Below are positions 1 through 12,790 of a DNA stretch of 64,000 nucleotides, in pieces (within the stretch, counting starts at the first letter, position 1; the number at the start of each line of letters is the position of its first letter). A model generated the notes under the pieces. The model was not told where the DNA came from, did no database searches, and saw only the letters and a program-made list of their open reading frames with translations. The DNA is taken from assembly GCA_030272585.1 (NCBI GenBank), contig BSYQ01000005.1, forward strand, positions 1,488,001-1,552,000, read 5' to 3'. The position numbers were made by a program, and so were the translations under genes. The DNA comes from Bryopsis sp. KO-2023. Taxonomy: Eukaryota > Chlorophyta > Ulvophyceae > Bryopsidales > Bryopsidaceae.

Positions 1-311
1 CTCGAAGAGAGTGGAAACCATTGCTGTGTGCTTTTTGTGGTGGTAGGAATATCTTAAAAACAGCCTCCATCCACGAGCGGAAGGACGGCCTGTCTATCTT
101 CTTGGCGAATCGTTCGGGGGGTTGCTAGCTTTGGTGGTGGCGGCCGAGTGCAAGTAAGAAAAAACGAGAGAACCAAAAATGGGGATATGTTTTGCCACAC
201 ACATACGAATGAAATTAGCCCATGAATCGTGCTTAGCGACAATATTTCTCGGGTGTCTTTTTTTCCTGAAGATGATTGCTTTTGCCATTTTCGTCGATTT
301 TTTTCTTGCAG
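1..311. other. Probable intron or upstream part of the acyltransferase gene
   Basis: No coding exon could be recognised here. The stretch ends in a T-rich tract and TTGCAG, a good 3' splice site, followed at 312 by coding sequence that starts in the middle of a codon. It is therefore probably the end of an intron whose 5' exon lies outside the window. Confidence 0.5.
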
Positions 312-3300
312 AGATTTGGTGGACAGAGTCGTTTTGGTGAACCCTGCAACCAGCTATAAAGACTCTTTTCTGCCAGTCATTGCACCGCTCCTGCCTCAGC
401 TCCCGAACGAGGTCTATTCTTTGTTGCCTTTCGCAATTGCACCCATTGTCGGCAATCCTATCCAGCTTCTGCTCAGAAACGTGGACCTGTCAGCTCCACC
501 TGATGTGTTGGTTGGGCAGTTTCTCGAGGTGGGGGCTTGATTCATACTGTTTTTCTTTTCCGCCTGATCGTATGCACGGGCGATTGAGCGATGGGAGGCG
601 CTGAGGACTGATTCATTTCTTTTGTGTGTTCTAGACGGCTGGTCAAATGTTTGGCACCCTCGACTTTCTCGGGGATTTGTTCGACCGGGACCTACTCCAA
701 TGGAGGTTGACTTTGATGCAACAGGGTGTGGAGCGTTTCGACAAAATTATCTTGGATGTGAGTGTACTCCCCCCCCCCCCGCAAACAAAAAAAAGGGATA
801 AAACTGCTCGTTAAATAACAAACCGGCGATTGCTCTTCTCCGTCTTGAAATTTCCTCACTGCTTTGGAAACAAAAATGGTCAGGTTATGGATTGTAAAGG
901 CATTCCTATTACTAATTCTGACATGGACCTGACATCCCTTGTTGAAAAAAAAACAACAGGTTCAGCAACGGTGCCTGGTGATTGGTGGGGAAGAGGACTG
1001 GCTGCTGCCATCGGCAAAAGAAGCAGACCGTCTGGAGAAATCCCTCCCCAGGGGTCGAAAAATTCTCTTGCCTCAGCGCAGCCATGTCCTTTTGCAAGAG
1101 GCCGGAATCGATCTCATAAAAATCATGAAGGTGAAAAAAAAATATAAAAAAAATATCAAGGGGAGTGAAGGGGGAAAAAAAAGGGCAGATATTAATAGTA
1201 AAACAATAAAATAAGCAAATAATAATTAATTAATGATAAGAGAATAACAACATGCGTTTCTCTTCAATGAAAACAATGTTACTGATTTTTAAAAAGCATT
1301 CAGATCTCTACATAGACATACATAAAATACATATGAGAGTGTCTAGAGACGCGAACCATCTTTATTATGGAATCATGCAGGCCTTATTGAAGTTTTCATT
1401 CTCTGTCTGACATCGGTACATTCCAACTCTTTTCAAAAAACCAGGAAGAGGGCTTCTATGTCACGGAGCGAGTGCTGTCTTGCCCCCCAAAACCTGGCAA
1501 GAAGAGAAACATGATCAACAATTTCGGATCGGCAAAGGGTCCCATCGAGTTGCCCACCAAAATCGAATTGAGCAAAGCTTATGAAGCTTTCCAAAACATC
1601 AGGCAGCCCGTCAGTCCAGTCTACTATTCCACTGCGGCGGACGGAACGTGAGTGTGGTGATGACCCTGTATGTTTTTTTTTTAATTATGGTTGGATTTGC
1701 AGGGCACCATTCCAGGCCTTTAGTTCTAGTTTTTTGTAGTTTTTTAGGGATGGCTGTGTGTGTGTGTGTGTTTGGGGGGGGGGGTATAATTATAATAATA
1801 ATAATTATTATTATAATAGTAATGTATTTCACTATTATTCGAAGCTTAAAATAATTGTGGGGTGTGGTCCCCCCCCCTTTTCTAATTTATTGGTAGACAC
1901 ATAAGTTTCAATTTTTGTTTCGTATTGCATGTGGCTGGAAGGGGGGAAAAAAAATGGAAAAAGAATTAAAAGGATTGAGAATGCCCCACTCCTCAGATAA
2001 TACATTGTATTATCTTCAGGGTGGGGGAAGGATTGCCACTGTAAACACGGTTGGGTATTTTACAAAGTGATGCAGCTTGATTGTTTTCTTTTTTCAATCT
2101 CGATTTCTGTTGCTTACCTCCCCCCCCTTTTTTTTTTCCCCTGTCCAGCGTTGTGAAAGGTTTCGGTGGACTTCCCAAGGATCGACCTTTGCTTTTCGTG
2201 GGAAACCATCAAACTCTGGGACTCGATACGTTTCTTTTTGTGGGGGATATCCTGCAGCAACACAATATGATGGTCAGAGGCCTCGCCCATCCTCTGTTTG
2301 CCCAGGTCAGTGCATGACATCATCAAAATTGAAGTTAATTTTTTCAATTTTTGTTTTGTACTCGGCGTTTGCCTGTGTAACTACTTTTTTTTAAAAGAAA
2401 GTTTTGCCATTAAGCTGCCTAAGTACTAGATTCAAAAACTAGTGCCTTTGCATGTCGCTTCCAAGATTTGGTTGTGGTGGTGGGTTGTTTTTCCGAGCAC
2501 AGTTTTTTGGGACCCCCACCCAACCCCCCCCCCCAAAAAAAAAGGAAAAAAAAAAGGAAAACAGACTGAAACCAATCTATATATAGATGATGACTTCTGT
2601 ATTTATGCTGCTGCTTTTTCCTCTCCTTTTTCTTTGAGCGTTCCAAGAATTTTCGTTTTTTTTCAGGTTGTGCTTCCGGAGTATTTCAACGAGTTCGATT
2701 TGGGACCTTTCACGCCTGGCCCTGCCAGCGACCCCTTAATTTTGGGAATTGTCGGCAGGCTTTTGACCACCTATGGAGCGGTTCCTGTCAGTGGGAAGAA
2801 TTTCCATCAGCTGCTCAGCGGTGGTGAAAACGTGCTTCTGTATCCGGGGGGAGTTCGAGAGGTGTCGAACAAAATCTGAAAGGAAATTGAAAAACAGGAA
2901 ATCAAACGATTCACAATCTTTGCGAAAAAAATCTGTGTTTTGTTTTCGGAATTCCCTCTTGTTTTATTGAGTAAACCTTATCTTTTGCTCTGAACCCCCC
3001 CCCCCCCCAAAAAAAAAAAAAAAAAAAATCCGGTGGGAGCTGTTTTTTTTGTTTTTTAATTATATTAGCCCTCGGTCGGCAAGCCGAACAATTGCTCCTC
3101 GCTCTCCATCTTGATTTTTTTTCCTTTCGTTTGTGTGGTTCAATTTCCTTCAACTTTGTTTTTTTCGACGAATGCCTTACTCCCTGCATCAAAACCCTGT
3201 TTTTGTAGGCCTACAAATTGAAGGATGAGAAGTACCAGCTGTTTTGGCCAGAGCAATCTGAATTCGTCAGAATGGCTGCGAAATTTGGAGCAACCATTGT

Positions 3301-4381
3301 TCCTTTGGCCGCCATCGGTCAGGAGGACGCCATTGAAATTCTGTTCGATGGAGAGGATGCCAAAAAGGCTCCAATTTTCGGAGATTACGTGAAAGAACAA
3401 CTCGACAAATATGTGCCCAAAGCCAGGAAAGGGCTAACCGGGGATGTTGGAATCGACGGAGCGATGATTCAGGTTTGCCGAAAGCTGTCCTTCTTCTTGT
3501 TCATCATTTCAACCCCCCCCCCCAAAAAAAAAAAATGAAAAATGAAAAATGAAAAAAAATATGGAAAAAAATGGAAAAAAAAAGAAAAAAAAGAAAAAAG
3601 GAGAGGGGGGGGGGGGGCATAGAGTGTAATTTATTGCGGATCTGACGTCAATCTAGCCCATCCACTGTTTAAAAATTATGTCTCATTCACAGATTTTAGA
3701 GGACATGATGTGCTTTGAATGAGAGAGGGAGTGGGGAGCTGTCGAATCCAATGAATATTTTTTCTGGAGGGAAGGCCAGGTTAGGGAATTGAAGGGTTTG
3801 TTTGCTTTTTTTTTTTTCAGCCGGTCACCGTGCCGACCATCCCGCAGCGGTTCTATTATATTATGCAGAAGCCCATCGAATTGTCCAAGGAAGACTACGA
3901 CGACAGAGAAAAATGCGATGAAATCTACAAAGAGGTAACAGATCCTCGAGGGCTTCCGATCAACACAAAAAGTGTACTCAAAATTGACGTTTATTAACAA
4001 AAAAAAATCTGCTTTTTTTAGATATTCTGGGGGCTTTTTCCAACTTTGCCTTTCGAGTTTCTTGTTCAAGAGAAGAGAGGAAGAAAGAAACGGATCCTTA
4101 ACTACACTGCTTGCCGTTTTTACTTTTTCAACACCGGGGAGTAATCCTGAAAATTTATGGAAGGCATATATATATATATATATATTTATTTCTCTTTAAA
4201 TATTATTAAAAATAACATTATTGAATGTCATTTTTTCTATCTGCAGGTGAAGGCTCAAGTGGAAGGTGGAATTGAGTATTTGCAAAAGAAGAGGGAAGAG
4301 GATCCTTACAAAGACTTTTTCGCTCGTAGTCTTTACGAGGCCACCCAGGCCGGAAAGCAAGCTCCCTCATTCAAACCCTGA
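312..4381 (+). CDS. Phytyl ester synthase / DGAT-like acyltransferase (5' end missing)
   Basis: Exons: 312-528, 635-757, 960-1130, 1445-1647, 2149-2305, 2667-2861, 3209-3472, 3821-3934, 4247-4381. About 525 residues lie in the window. The first exons are the end of an alpha/beta-hydrolase domain: VNPATS, a GGEEDWLLPS stretch that would carry the acid residue, and a late His (QRSHVLLQE). The nucleophile Ser lies upstream of the window. The acyltransferase half follows: VGNHQTLGLD (the His-containing acceptor motif), YPGGVRE, and a FWPEQSEF segment. This order, hydrolase then LPLAT/DGAT2-like domain, is that of plant phytyl ester synthases, plastid proteins that esterify phytol and fatty acids. 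Function is inferred from the domain order. The N-terminus is absent, so targeting cannot be read. Introns contain poly-C/poly-A composite tracts. Confidence 0.85.
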
Positions 4382-5711
4382 AAAGGCCTCTTTGCCTTTC
4401 TTCTTTCTAGTCTTTTCAAATACTGGGAATGTTTTTTTTTTTTTTTTTTTCTTACAAAATATTGGGAATGTTTCTTTTCTTAAAATTTACTTGCTATTCG
4501 TGTTGTACCATTTTTTTTTTATTGATTCTTTTAAGAAGTGCTGGGGATTCATTTGGAGGGGGGGGGGTTGAAAATCACCAAAAAAGTCAGCGCAAGGTAA
4601 TGGATCTTGCCCAAGGGGGGGGGAATTTGAAAACATGTTGGGAGGTGGTTTAGTCAGGATTTGCGGTTACAACAAAACGATCAATCGTTCCTTTCGAGCC
4701 ATGATTTGTTGGGTTTATTTATGAGGAGAGGAGGGAAAAAAGAAATGTGGGGGAAAGAAAAGAGATGCAAGGATTGGAGTGAAGATTTGTTCGCATGTAC
4801 AGAACAAAACGCTGGATGATTGTGAAGTTGTAATTGGATTGGGGTGGATGTCTTTTGGACATGGTTGCCTGTGAGGAGTTAAAACCCCAGTACTTCATTG
4901 ATGGTGTTTGACCATCGAAACTTGTCTAGTTGTTCGGGATGAAGTCGGAATCGAGGTTGGGCATGGCTGACTTTCAAGTGAACCAATATATATATATATA
5001 TATATATATATGTGCCAACCAATCAATGATGCGAGGGAACCCTGAAATCTCCTTTCTTTTCTGTTCTGTGTTTCGAAAACTCACCTCAAAATGAAGCACA
5101 GAATTACCAATAAAAAGCTGACGGTGGCTCAGACTTTGGGCGCACAAGCATTCCAAGCACAACTTCATTTTTGAAATGTTTGCCCCCACCTCGTGGAGTT
5201 TGCAACTCAGCTAAGTTTCATCATGGCTGGCATAAAACCTTTGTGTGTGTGTGAGTTCCTTTTGGGTGGTGACGGCATCTTTTTGCGGGAGTGTATGTAA
5301 CTATTGGTGACAATAACTGTTCTTTTCCTTTCTTCTGCCGAACGTAATCTGATCGCTTGCAGCAAGATCGAGGGTGGTTTCGCTTCTTTCCCCTCAACGC
5401 GACGTTGCTCCATTCTGAGAGGAGTTTTTCAAAAAAAATAAACCAAAAAGGGATTCCGATATCAAGCACCAACGGGGTCAAAAACGCGCCGTCGAATAAG
5501 CAGTGTTTTTCCGCGTATCAATCACCGCACCTCTGAAAAACGAACAGTCCACATGCGTGAATTGGGAAACGGCTTAACGTCGATTCCATGAGCGCATTGT
5601 CATCTTTACGCATTCTTTGTGTGCAAAGAAAAAAAAGTCACAGCAAGCAGTTTTCGTCACGTGCGCCAGACAAAACGAGGGCCAGGCTCGCTGGGTCAGG
5701 AGCACGACGCC
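4382..5711. other. Intergenic: acyltransferase 3' flank and SDR upstream region
   Basis: No convincing gene. It contains a pure (AT)n run at about 4986-5011. A CACGTG hexamer lies within the last 60 bases before the SDR start. Short open frames here lack codon-like composition or a recognisable domain. Confidence 0.5.
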
Positions 5712-6799
5712 ATGGACAAAAGCAGAGACGTCGCTGGTAGAGTCGCGGTCGTGACTGGCGGGACATCCGGGATTGGGTTCGCCGTCTGCGTCGCTTTCGC
5801 AAAGCTGGGGTGCAGAGTTCTCTTCACTGGCAGGTGGAAAGATAAGGGCGAGAAGGTTGCGGTTGACATCGTGGCGGCGGCGAAATGCCCTGCCGAAAAC
5901 GTCACTTTTTTCCAAGGAGACGTTTCTGAGGAGAAGAACGCAATTGCGATGATCAACGCCGCGGTGTCTGCTTTTGGAAAGCTGGACTTTCTCATCAACA
6001 ACGCGGGAATCGGCGAGCAAGCCCACTCCCTCACAGAAGTCACTTCTGAAGAGTTCACAAGAATCATGCAGGTATGAAGAAGCGACGAGGACTTGTGTTT
6101 GTTCCGTCTGATATTTCGCGTGGAAATTTGTCCGACTGGCGCGCACGCAAACTCCAAATCCTCCTGTTAGACGGAATATCCGTGCATTACGGACGAGGCG
6201 GATTCGCGGGCGGAGTTTCAACGACACCGTCAGGTTGCTTGATATAAACCGCTCACTGGCTCCTCTGAAGTTCTTTGGAGCCGATTTGGTTCAAACATTC
6301 AAACAGTCTTTGCATGGCTTCTCTGTGGGCGCATTTAGGTAGTGGTTGTGCCATCTCATTCCAACTTCCTTTTCGTTGCAAGGTGAACGTCTTCGGCACG
6401 TTCTACTGCATGAAGCATGGAGTGATCCAGATGAAGGCTCAAGGTCCCCCAGAAAAGGGCATCTACGCTGTCGTGAATATGTCCAGTGTGGCTGGCGTCG
6501 TGTCGTTCCACAGCCGTATCGCGTACACGACATCGAAGCACGCGCTTATCGGCATGACAAAAACAGCCGCCAAAGAGTTAGCGAAGGATAAGATAAACGT
6601 CAACGCCATCTGTCCAGGCCTCGTGGAGACCCCTATGACGAGCTCCGTTCCAGAAGAGGACGCGGCGGAGCTTTTCAGAAAGCAAGAGATCGGGCGGATG
6701 GGAAGTTGCGAGGAGATAGCGGACGCCGTTTTGTTTGCATGCACAAATTCATTCATGATGGGGCACTCGCTGATTGTTGACGGCACTTGGGTTTGCTGA
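5712..6799 (+). CDS. Classical short-chain dehydrogenase/reductase (SDR copy 1)
   Basis: Two exons, 5712-6071 and 6383-6799, phase 0 junction, 258 aa. The frame is open upstream to 5619, but the Met at 5712 matches the start of the two other SDR copies in the window. Classical SDR features: TGGTSGIG cofactor loop near residue 15, FTGR after beta-2 (a basic residue there often goes with NADP(H)), NNAG, catalytic Ser in NMSS, and YTTSK as the YxxxK pair. The C-terminus has the usual PGLVETPM segment and ends VDGTWVC. It would catalyse an NAD(P)-dependent alcohol/ketone interconversion, probably soluble because no signal or TM is seen. The substrate cannot be read. Copy 2 (11613-12583, minus strand) has exons of identical length, which shows recent common origin. 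Confidence 0.9.
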
Positions 6800-7617
6800 A
6801 TTCCCAAGTATAGTTAGGGGCATGAGTACGCCTGGAGCGTATAATTGATTCATTGGATGGTTGTTGGATTCATTGCACCGCAGTCCTGTACATTGTTGAA
6901 ATTGTTGGACATTGGTTGCGACAGGGGCCAGTGGCCCCTCAGGATCTGAGTAAGAGGTATTATACTTAGGATATGTAACGAACAGTCGAACAAATACGTG
7001 GGAGTGTGTCAAAACGAGGTCCACTTGAACAAAATGAGAGGGCAGAATGGAGATCCCTTCCATAGCGGCCTACTCAAGTGTAAACTGATTCCTGATTTCT
7101 GATTCCTGAGATCCCTTTACACAATGTGCCTGCCAAACTTTTTTTTCTCTCAGAAAAAGTTGGAAAGAGTGTCGACACTCTGGGACAGGCCAAGATTCGG
7201 ATTCGAATACATGTACCAGTCGGCAGTTCGACCTGGAGGGGGTGATTTTGTTTTTTCTTTTTGAATGACAATCAGTGTTTGTAGATACGGACCGGTGTAA
7301 TAAAAGTTCGACCTGGAGGGAAAGAAGGAATGTTGGAAGTGAAGCATTGATTCGAGTCTTCCCAGAGAGGATATCCAGAGTCGGACATCCGGAGTCGTGC
7401 GTTACATCAACATTATAACTAGAGTCGTGCGTTACGTGCACGTGCAGACGATACACGAGAGGCGACGTCCCACGGGAACCAAGAAAATAAGTTGCCACCC
7501 TTTTCGTCACTCCTCACGCCGCGCGTTGGTATAGCGAACGACGGACGCAGGTTATCGCAGATCTTTTCTTTTTCCGAGCGAGGTTTGGACGGGAGCTGTG
7601 GGCGCTGAAGACAGATT
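6800..7617. other. Intergenic between SDR 1 and the SnRK2-like kinase
   Basis: No gene seen. It holds paired short direct repeats: AGTTCGACCTGGAGGG twice (near 7223 and 7305) and GAGTCGTGCGTTAC twice (7392 and 7422), described separately. Confidence 0.5.
7391..7445 (+). promoter_or_regulatory. Direct repeat with ACGTGC core upstream of the kinase
   Basis: GAGTCGTGCGTTAC occurs twice, 30 bp apart. The second copy runs into ACGTGCACGTGC, a doubled ACGTG core, about 175 bp before the kinase ATG. ACGTG cores bind bZIP/bHLH factors in plants. A promoter role here is inference from position only. Confidence 0.3.
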
Positions 7618-10600
7618 ATGGGAAACATTTGCGGTGGACGAACGAAGGAAAAAAAGCAAATGTTTCAGACGCGAACGTCTTCTTCTGATAGCGTCCAGTT
7701 CATAGGACCCAACCGGCGATACAGAGTGGTGCTTACAATACTTCTAAACGGTGTTAAGCAAAATCTTCCCTTTTTTCATTTTTTTTCTCTTTTTCAAAAA
7801 AAGAACCCTCTGGGAAAATATATTGACGGCCAAATATGGAGAGATCGCTTTCTATATAGTGCACTGGGTTTTTTTGGGGGGTTTATTGGTTGCAACCATT
7901 GTAATTTATGCATATATTTTCTGTTTATTTTTGGCATCGATGCAAAAAAATTTGCTATTGAATTTTAGTGGCTTTTTTTTTTTCAATCATTAATTTGGAA
8001 ACTCACATCCAGGATGGTCAAGTTGGGAGGGGTAATTTTGGAAGTGTGTGTAAATGCCATGACATGGTCGCAAATGAATCTGTGGCAATCAAGTTTATTC
8101 AGAGAGGCAACGATCTGGTAAGTACGTTCATGCATGCATGCTGTTTTTGTTTTTTTTTCCTTTTCCTCTAGAGATGTCTGTTTTTTATGGTAAAGCAGGG
8201 ATGAGCTACCACTGAAACTTTTTTCCTCTCTGATTCTGTTCACCTGTTTTTCGAACGTCGAGGTGACTTCCCAAATCAAATCCAAAAAAAGAATCTTACC
8301 TGGTAAAGAAGCGCTCAAACAGCCAATCTTTTGTTTTTAATTTTTTTTAAATAAATCTGACAAGAAACAGGGGACGTTTAAGGTTGATGTATTACAGTTC
8401 GAGCAGATCCATTGACGTCCAATATAAATAAGAAAGAAAATAATCCTATTCAGTTTGGCGTTTTTTGTTTTTTTGTGTTTTTTTTCCCCACGAGACTTGA
8501 CTGTTTTTTTTTGTTTTTTGTAGGACGCTGTTTATGTATCCCGAGAAATTTTGAACCACAGAATACTGTGTCATCCCCATGTTGTGAATTTTAAGGGGGT
8601 AAGGATTAATATCTATTTTTTTTTAAGATCTCTATATTGGTTTTGCTGTGATTATCTGAAAACTTTTAATGGAGTTCAGATTTTCTCAACTTGTTTCCAA
8701 GGTTTTTTTTTCTTCACAGATATTTCGACCTTGTTTTCAACGGTGTTTTTTTTCGTATCCTTTTTTATATGAACATTTCAGCCCCTTGCTTTTGTACCAT
8801 TTTTTTTTTCCCTGCACAATCCGTCACACCTCCGAAAAAATAAATTAAAAAAAAAATAAATCACAAAAGGGAATATCAACAACAGAAAAACAATTTCTGT
8901 ATACATTTTGGTTTCGTAGTTTTTGTTTCCGTTGCCTTTTTGACTTCCTATGATTTCCATTTTTTTAATTGAAAAAAGAAAAATGGGTGTGGATGTTTGG
9001 GGGGGGGAGACTTCAGTGTTCTTATACACTTTTTAATATCCTTTTTTTTTTTCCCATGTAAGGTTTTCGTCTCGAATACACATCTATGCATTGTAATGAA
9101 TTTTGTCGAAGGAGGAACGTTGAGGCAACATGTGAAAGACAGAGGATGTCTAAAAGAGGATTGGGCGAGGTGGTTTTTTCAACAACTGATTATTGCTGTT
9201 GAATACTGTCACAGAAAGGTATACATTCACGAAAAGTGTGACCACATCTCGAAGTTTCTCACTCTTTCTGACATCTCAAAGTTTCTCACTCTTTCTGACA
9301 TCTCAAAGTTTCTCACTCTTTCTGCTGTTTTGTTGGTTTCGTTGAGGCGGTTTGTGCAGACTAGAACATATCTTCGAAGGAATTGTACATATAAATTCCT
9401 GTTTTTTTTATTTTTTTTTATTTATAGAAAGTAATGCAAAGAAAAATAGATGGTTGTTTTCCTCATAAAAACCAGTCTGACCTGAAAATTTGAGATGAAC
9501 AATGTCCTCACCACGGAAAGAGAGAAATTGTCACTCTTTTTCCACTCGAAATAAAAAGAGTGACCTCTTTCCTCTCTCTCTTCACTGCTTCAAGTTTCCT
9601 TCTTTGGTTGACTTTTTTTGTTTTTTTTTGGGGGGGGGGGCTGAATTCATAGAATGTTGTTATGCGGGATATCAAGCTGGAGAACATCCTTTTGGACAAA
9701 GACCAAACCCTCATCAAACTCTGCGATTTCGGTTTCAGCAAGGTAATGTCAACAACATTTAAATTAAATATGTGCTAAATGAGATGTCCGGGGGCTGCCA
9801 AAAAAAAAAGCCTTCATTGTCACTACAATCAGTGCATGTCATACATCACGAAAACTTTTTTTTTTTCAAGTTTTTCCAGTCTGTTTAAAAACAACCATCA
9901 TTCTTACAGTTTTAAAAATCCTTCAGCATTCCATAGGTTTTCAATTTGTTTTCAGTTCTTGAGCGAATCATTTTGACGGGTGGCAAAAGTCAAGTCCTGG
10001 CCAAACCATATTCTTTTTTATATTTTATATATATATATATATGTATTTTTTTTTAGCACAAGGGGTGGATTCTATTTTGAATCTGGTTATTTTCTAACCA
10101 TCCTGTTGACGCTGTGCCGCCCCCCCCCCCCCCCCCTCCCCCTTTTTGGCATGCTACAAAAAACCAGAATCGATATAGCATCCCCCCTAAGGCTTACTTT
10201 CCGAAGAATTGAAAAAATGTCCAGCATGAATGTTTTTGCAAAGCACACAGGATCAAAAAGATGCTTTTTTTTTGTCTGTATGGTCGATTCAGAATGCCGT
10301 TATGCATACCAAGCCAAATACAAAACTAGGCACTCCTTCTTATCTGGCGCCGGAAATCCTGATGTCTGAAAAGCAATACGACGGAGAGGTGGGTGCCCCA
10401 TTTGCTTGGGGGCTGGGGTGAGAAAGAAAGCATCTTCTACCCCCCACCCCCGATTAGTAATAATAGAATAACAATGATAATGGTAAACATGCCTCGTTCG
10501 GAATTTGAAAGGAGATGTAAAAGGGTTCCATGTTTTTAAACGCATTTTATCAAAGGCTGAAAGATTATGGATGAGTCAAGTTGGTGCTTTCTTCCAAAAA

Positions 10601-11173
10601 ACCAAAATTTCTGATTTCCCCCCCCCCCCCCCCTCTCTTTACAACCCTGCACGATGCAACCCTGTTCTAACCCAAGACGCACCCTTCAACACACGTATTG
10701 TTTCGATCGATGTATGAATGTCCCCATCGATGGATCGTCATTGAATGATGCTTGGAATGCAGAAAGTGGATATCTGGACGTGTGGGGTCACCCTCTACCA
10801 CATGTTGTTCGGCTCCGGCCCCATTCCCACAGCGAAAGCGGGTGGTCGGCCCTTGACCACCACAGAAATGCTGGAAAGGATCACGAAAGAAGAAATCGAA
10901 ATCCCAACGCACCAGCAGCGGCCGGGGCGGAGGGCCAAAGAAGTGTCGGCGGAGTGTCGAGACTTGCTGTCGAAATTGCTGGTGAAATCCCCGGCAGGCA
11001 GGATCGCCCTGCCAGAAATCAAACAGCACCCCTGGTTCATGCACGAGTTGCCGGAGGGGTCGCTGGAGTATAACACGGGGACTGAGAGTGTGGACGTCCC
11101 TGTGGCCAGAAATTTGCAAAGCGAAGAGGAAATTGTCAGATTAGTTCGGCAGGCGGCCAGCCATAGTCAATGA
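7618..11173 (+). CDS. SnRK2-like serine/threonine protein kinase
   Basis: Seven exons: 7618-7728, 8013-8117, 8524-8598, 9063-9218, 9653-9742, 10293-10388, 10763-11173; all junctions phase 0; 347 aa. The start MGNICGG has Gly2 and Cys5, as in N-myristoylated and palmitoylated proteins, so membrane attachment is likely. Kinase landmarks: GRGNFG loop at 42-47, ATP Lys64, helix-C Glu80, catalytic Asp155 in MRDIKLEN, DFG at 174-176, APE at 198-200. The spacing RY-x6-GxGNFG, the IKFIQRG and REILNHR segments and GTPSYLAPE resemble plant SnRK2/OST1 kinases. The His of HRD is replaced by Met. There is a short tail after the kinase fold and no clear SnRK2 acidic box. Assignment to SnRK2 is by motif similarity only. 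An intron holds a 3 x 27-bp repeat. Confidence 0.87.
9244..9324 (+). repeat. Three tandem copies of a 27-bp unit in a kinase intron
   Basis: The unit begins ACATCTCRAAG and continues TTTCTCACTCTTTCTG. Copies are 9244-9270, 9271-9297 and 9298-9324, differing at one position. It lies 26 bp after the donor of the intron between the fourth and fifth exons, and is pyrimidine-rich. Confidence 0.95.
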
Positions 11174-11612
11174 AAGTTTGATTTTTTGGGGGAGGGGGAG
11201 ATCAGTAGGGCTGGGAATATTGTTTTGAGTGAATTCAGGAAGGTGCATCGAAGACCATCAACCCGTGGTGGTCTTTTTTGCCAATCTGTTTGTGATTATA
11301 TTGTACTTGATGCTGTGGTGGTGTGTGGATATGCGTTGAATATGTTTCTTTTACAGGATGTGGGGGCAGTGATGGGGATTGGCGAGAAAGCATTGTTCTC
11401 GAGGTGTAACTTGATTTGTAATTTGAAGTTGAAATGGTTGTTTTTCTTGTGAAACAAAGAAGGAATGATTTTTTTTGACCCGATCTTAAATGCTTTTCCC
11501 CTTGTCACACACACACTGCTGGTCTTTCCCTCGAGTAGTACAAGCCACCACCAACTGTTCAAAACTCAAAATTGAAAATTGGTGGCAAGGAAGGGTATGT
11601 CATGGTCAAAGC
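11174..11612. other. Convergent intergenic gap between the kinase and SDR 2
   Basis: About 440 bp shared by the 3' flanks of two converging genes. No further coding sequence is supported. Confidence 0.5.
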
Positions 11613-12583
11613 TCAGATCGCCCAGGTCCCATCCACCACAACGGCATGCCCCATCATGAATGAATTTGTGCATGCAAACAAAACAGCATCCGCCGTCTCC
11701 TCACAAGTTCCCATCCGCCCGATCTCTTGCCTCCTGAAAATGTCCGCCACCACCTCCTCCGCCAACGGCTCCACGGCAGGAGTCTTGACGAGCCCTGGGC
11801 AGATGGCATTGATGTTTATCTTGTCCTTCGCCACTTCTTTGGCGGCCGTTCTCGTCATGCCGATGATGGCGTGCTTCGAGGTGGCGTATGACAGACGGCC
11901 AGGGTAGGATGTGACACCGATCGCGCTGGACATATTGACGACAGCGTAGATGCCCTTTTCTGGGGGACCTTGCACCTTCATCTGGATCACTCCATGCTTC
12001 ATGCAGTAGAACGTGCCGAAGACGTTCACCTGCGTCGACCCACGCGCGAACAAAGTGTCCGAATTTGCATACCAAAAGAAAAGTTATGGAGCTTGTACGC
12101 TTGGCCCCACCATCAGATAACGCACACCACCAGAAAATTCCAACCAACTGCTCTATCAAAGCCGTGCCGAAAACTGCGGGAATTCAGGGATCGGTGCGTT
12201 CGTCAGTCGGTCGTAGCGCACACCTGCATCACTTTGGCGAAGTCTTCAGAAGTGATTTCTGTGAAAGGCCCGCCAGACTCGGCGATTCCAGCGTTGTTGA
12301 TGAGAAAGTCCAGCTTTCCGTAAGCAGACACCGCGGCGTTGATCATGGCAATGGCGTTCTTCTCCTCAGAAACGTCACCTTGAAAAAAAGTGATGCTCTC
12401 CGCAGGGCACCCCGCCGCCGCCACAATATCGACCTGAGCTTTTTCTCCCCTCTCTTTCGACCTGCCTGTGAATAGGACTTTGCACCTCAGCTTTGCGAAG
12501 GTGACGCAGATGGCGAACCCGATCCCGTATGTTCCGCCAGTCACAACCGCAACTCTCCCAGCAATGTCCTTGCTGTCTTCCAT
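11613..12583 (-). CDS. Classical short-chain dehydrogenase/reductase (SDR copy 2)
   Basis: Exons 12224-12583 and 11613-12029, phase 0, 258 aa. Exon lengths (360 and 417 nt) are the same as in SDR copy 1. Motifs: TGGTYGIG, FTGRS, NNAG, NMSS and YATSK, with the C-terminus ending DGTWAI. A Tyr replaces the usual Ser in the glycine loop (TGGTYGIG against TGGTSGIG). The gene lies in inverted orientation to copy 1 with the kinase between them. The intron is 194 nt here against 311 nt in copy 1, and the two introns show no obvious similarity, so they have diverged much more than the exons. Substrate unknown. Confidence 0.9.
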
Positions 12584-12748
12584 GATGCGCTGATCGTTTC
12601 GAGATAGGCCTGGGCAGTTGATTCAGAAAATCCCCGTCGTGAGAAAACCCACGATATACTACCCTCAACCCTCAACTCATACCCCCCTTTTGTGTGACCA
12701 CGCCGTTCGCATGGCAGACATGGCGCTTATGACCGACGTATGGATTTT

Positions 12749-12790
12749 TTCGACGTTTGTCTGGAAAATTTCGACGTTCGTCTGGAAAAT
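12749..12790 (+). repeat. 21-bp tandem duplication upstream of SDR 2
   Basis: TTCGACGTTYGTCTGGAAAAT occurs twice head to tail (12749-12769, 12770-12790), with one difference, about 165 bp upstream of the SDR 2 start. A doubled protein-binding site is possible but not shown. Confidence 0.75.

Noticed and set aside
11572-11907. Plus-strand ORF opposite SDR 2, and similar frames opposite SDR 1, SDR 3 and the beta-helix gene
   Set aside because: They are antisense shadows of well-supported coding exons.
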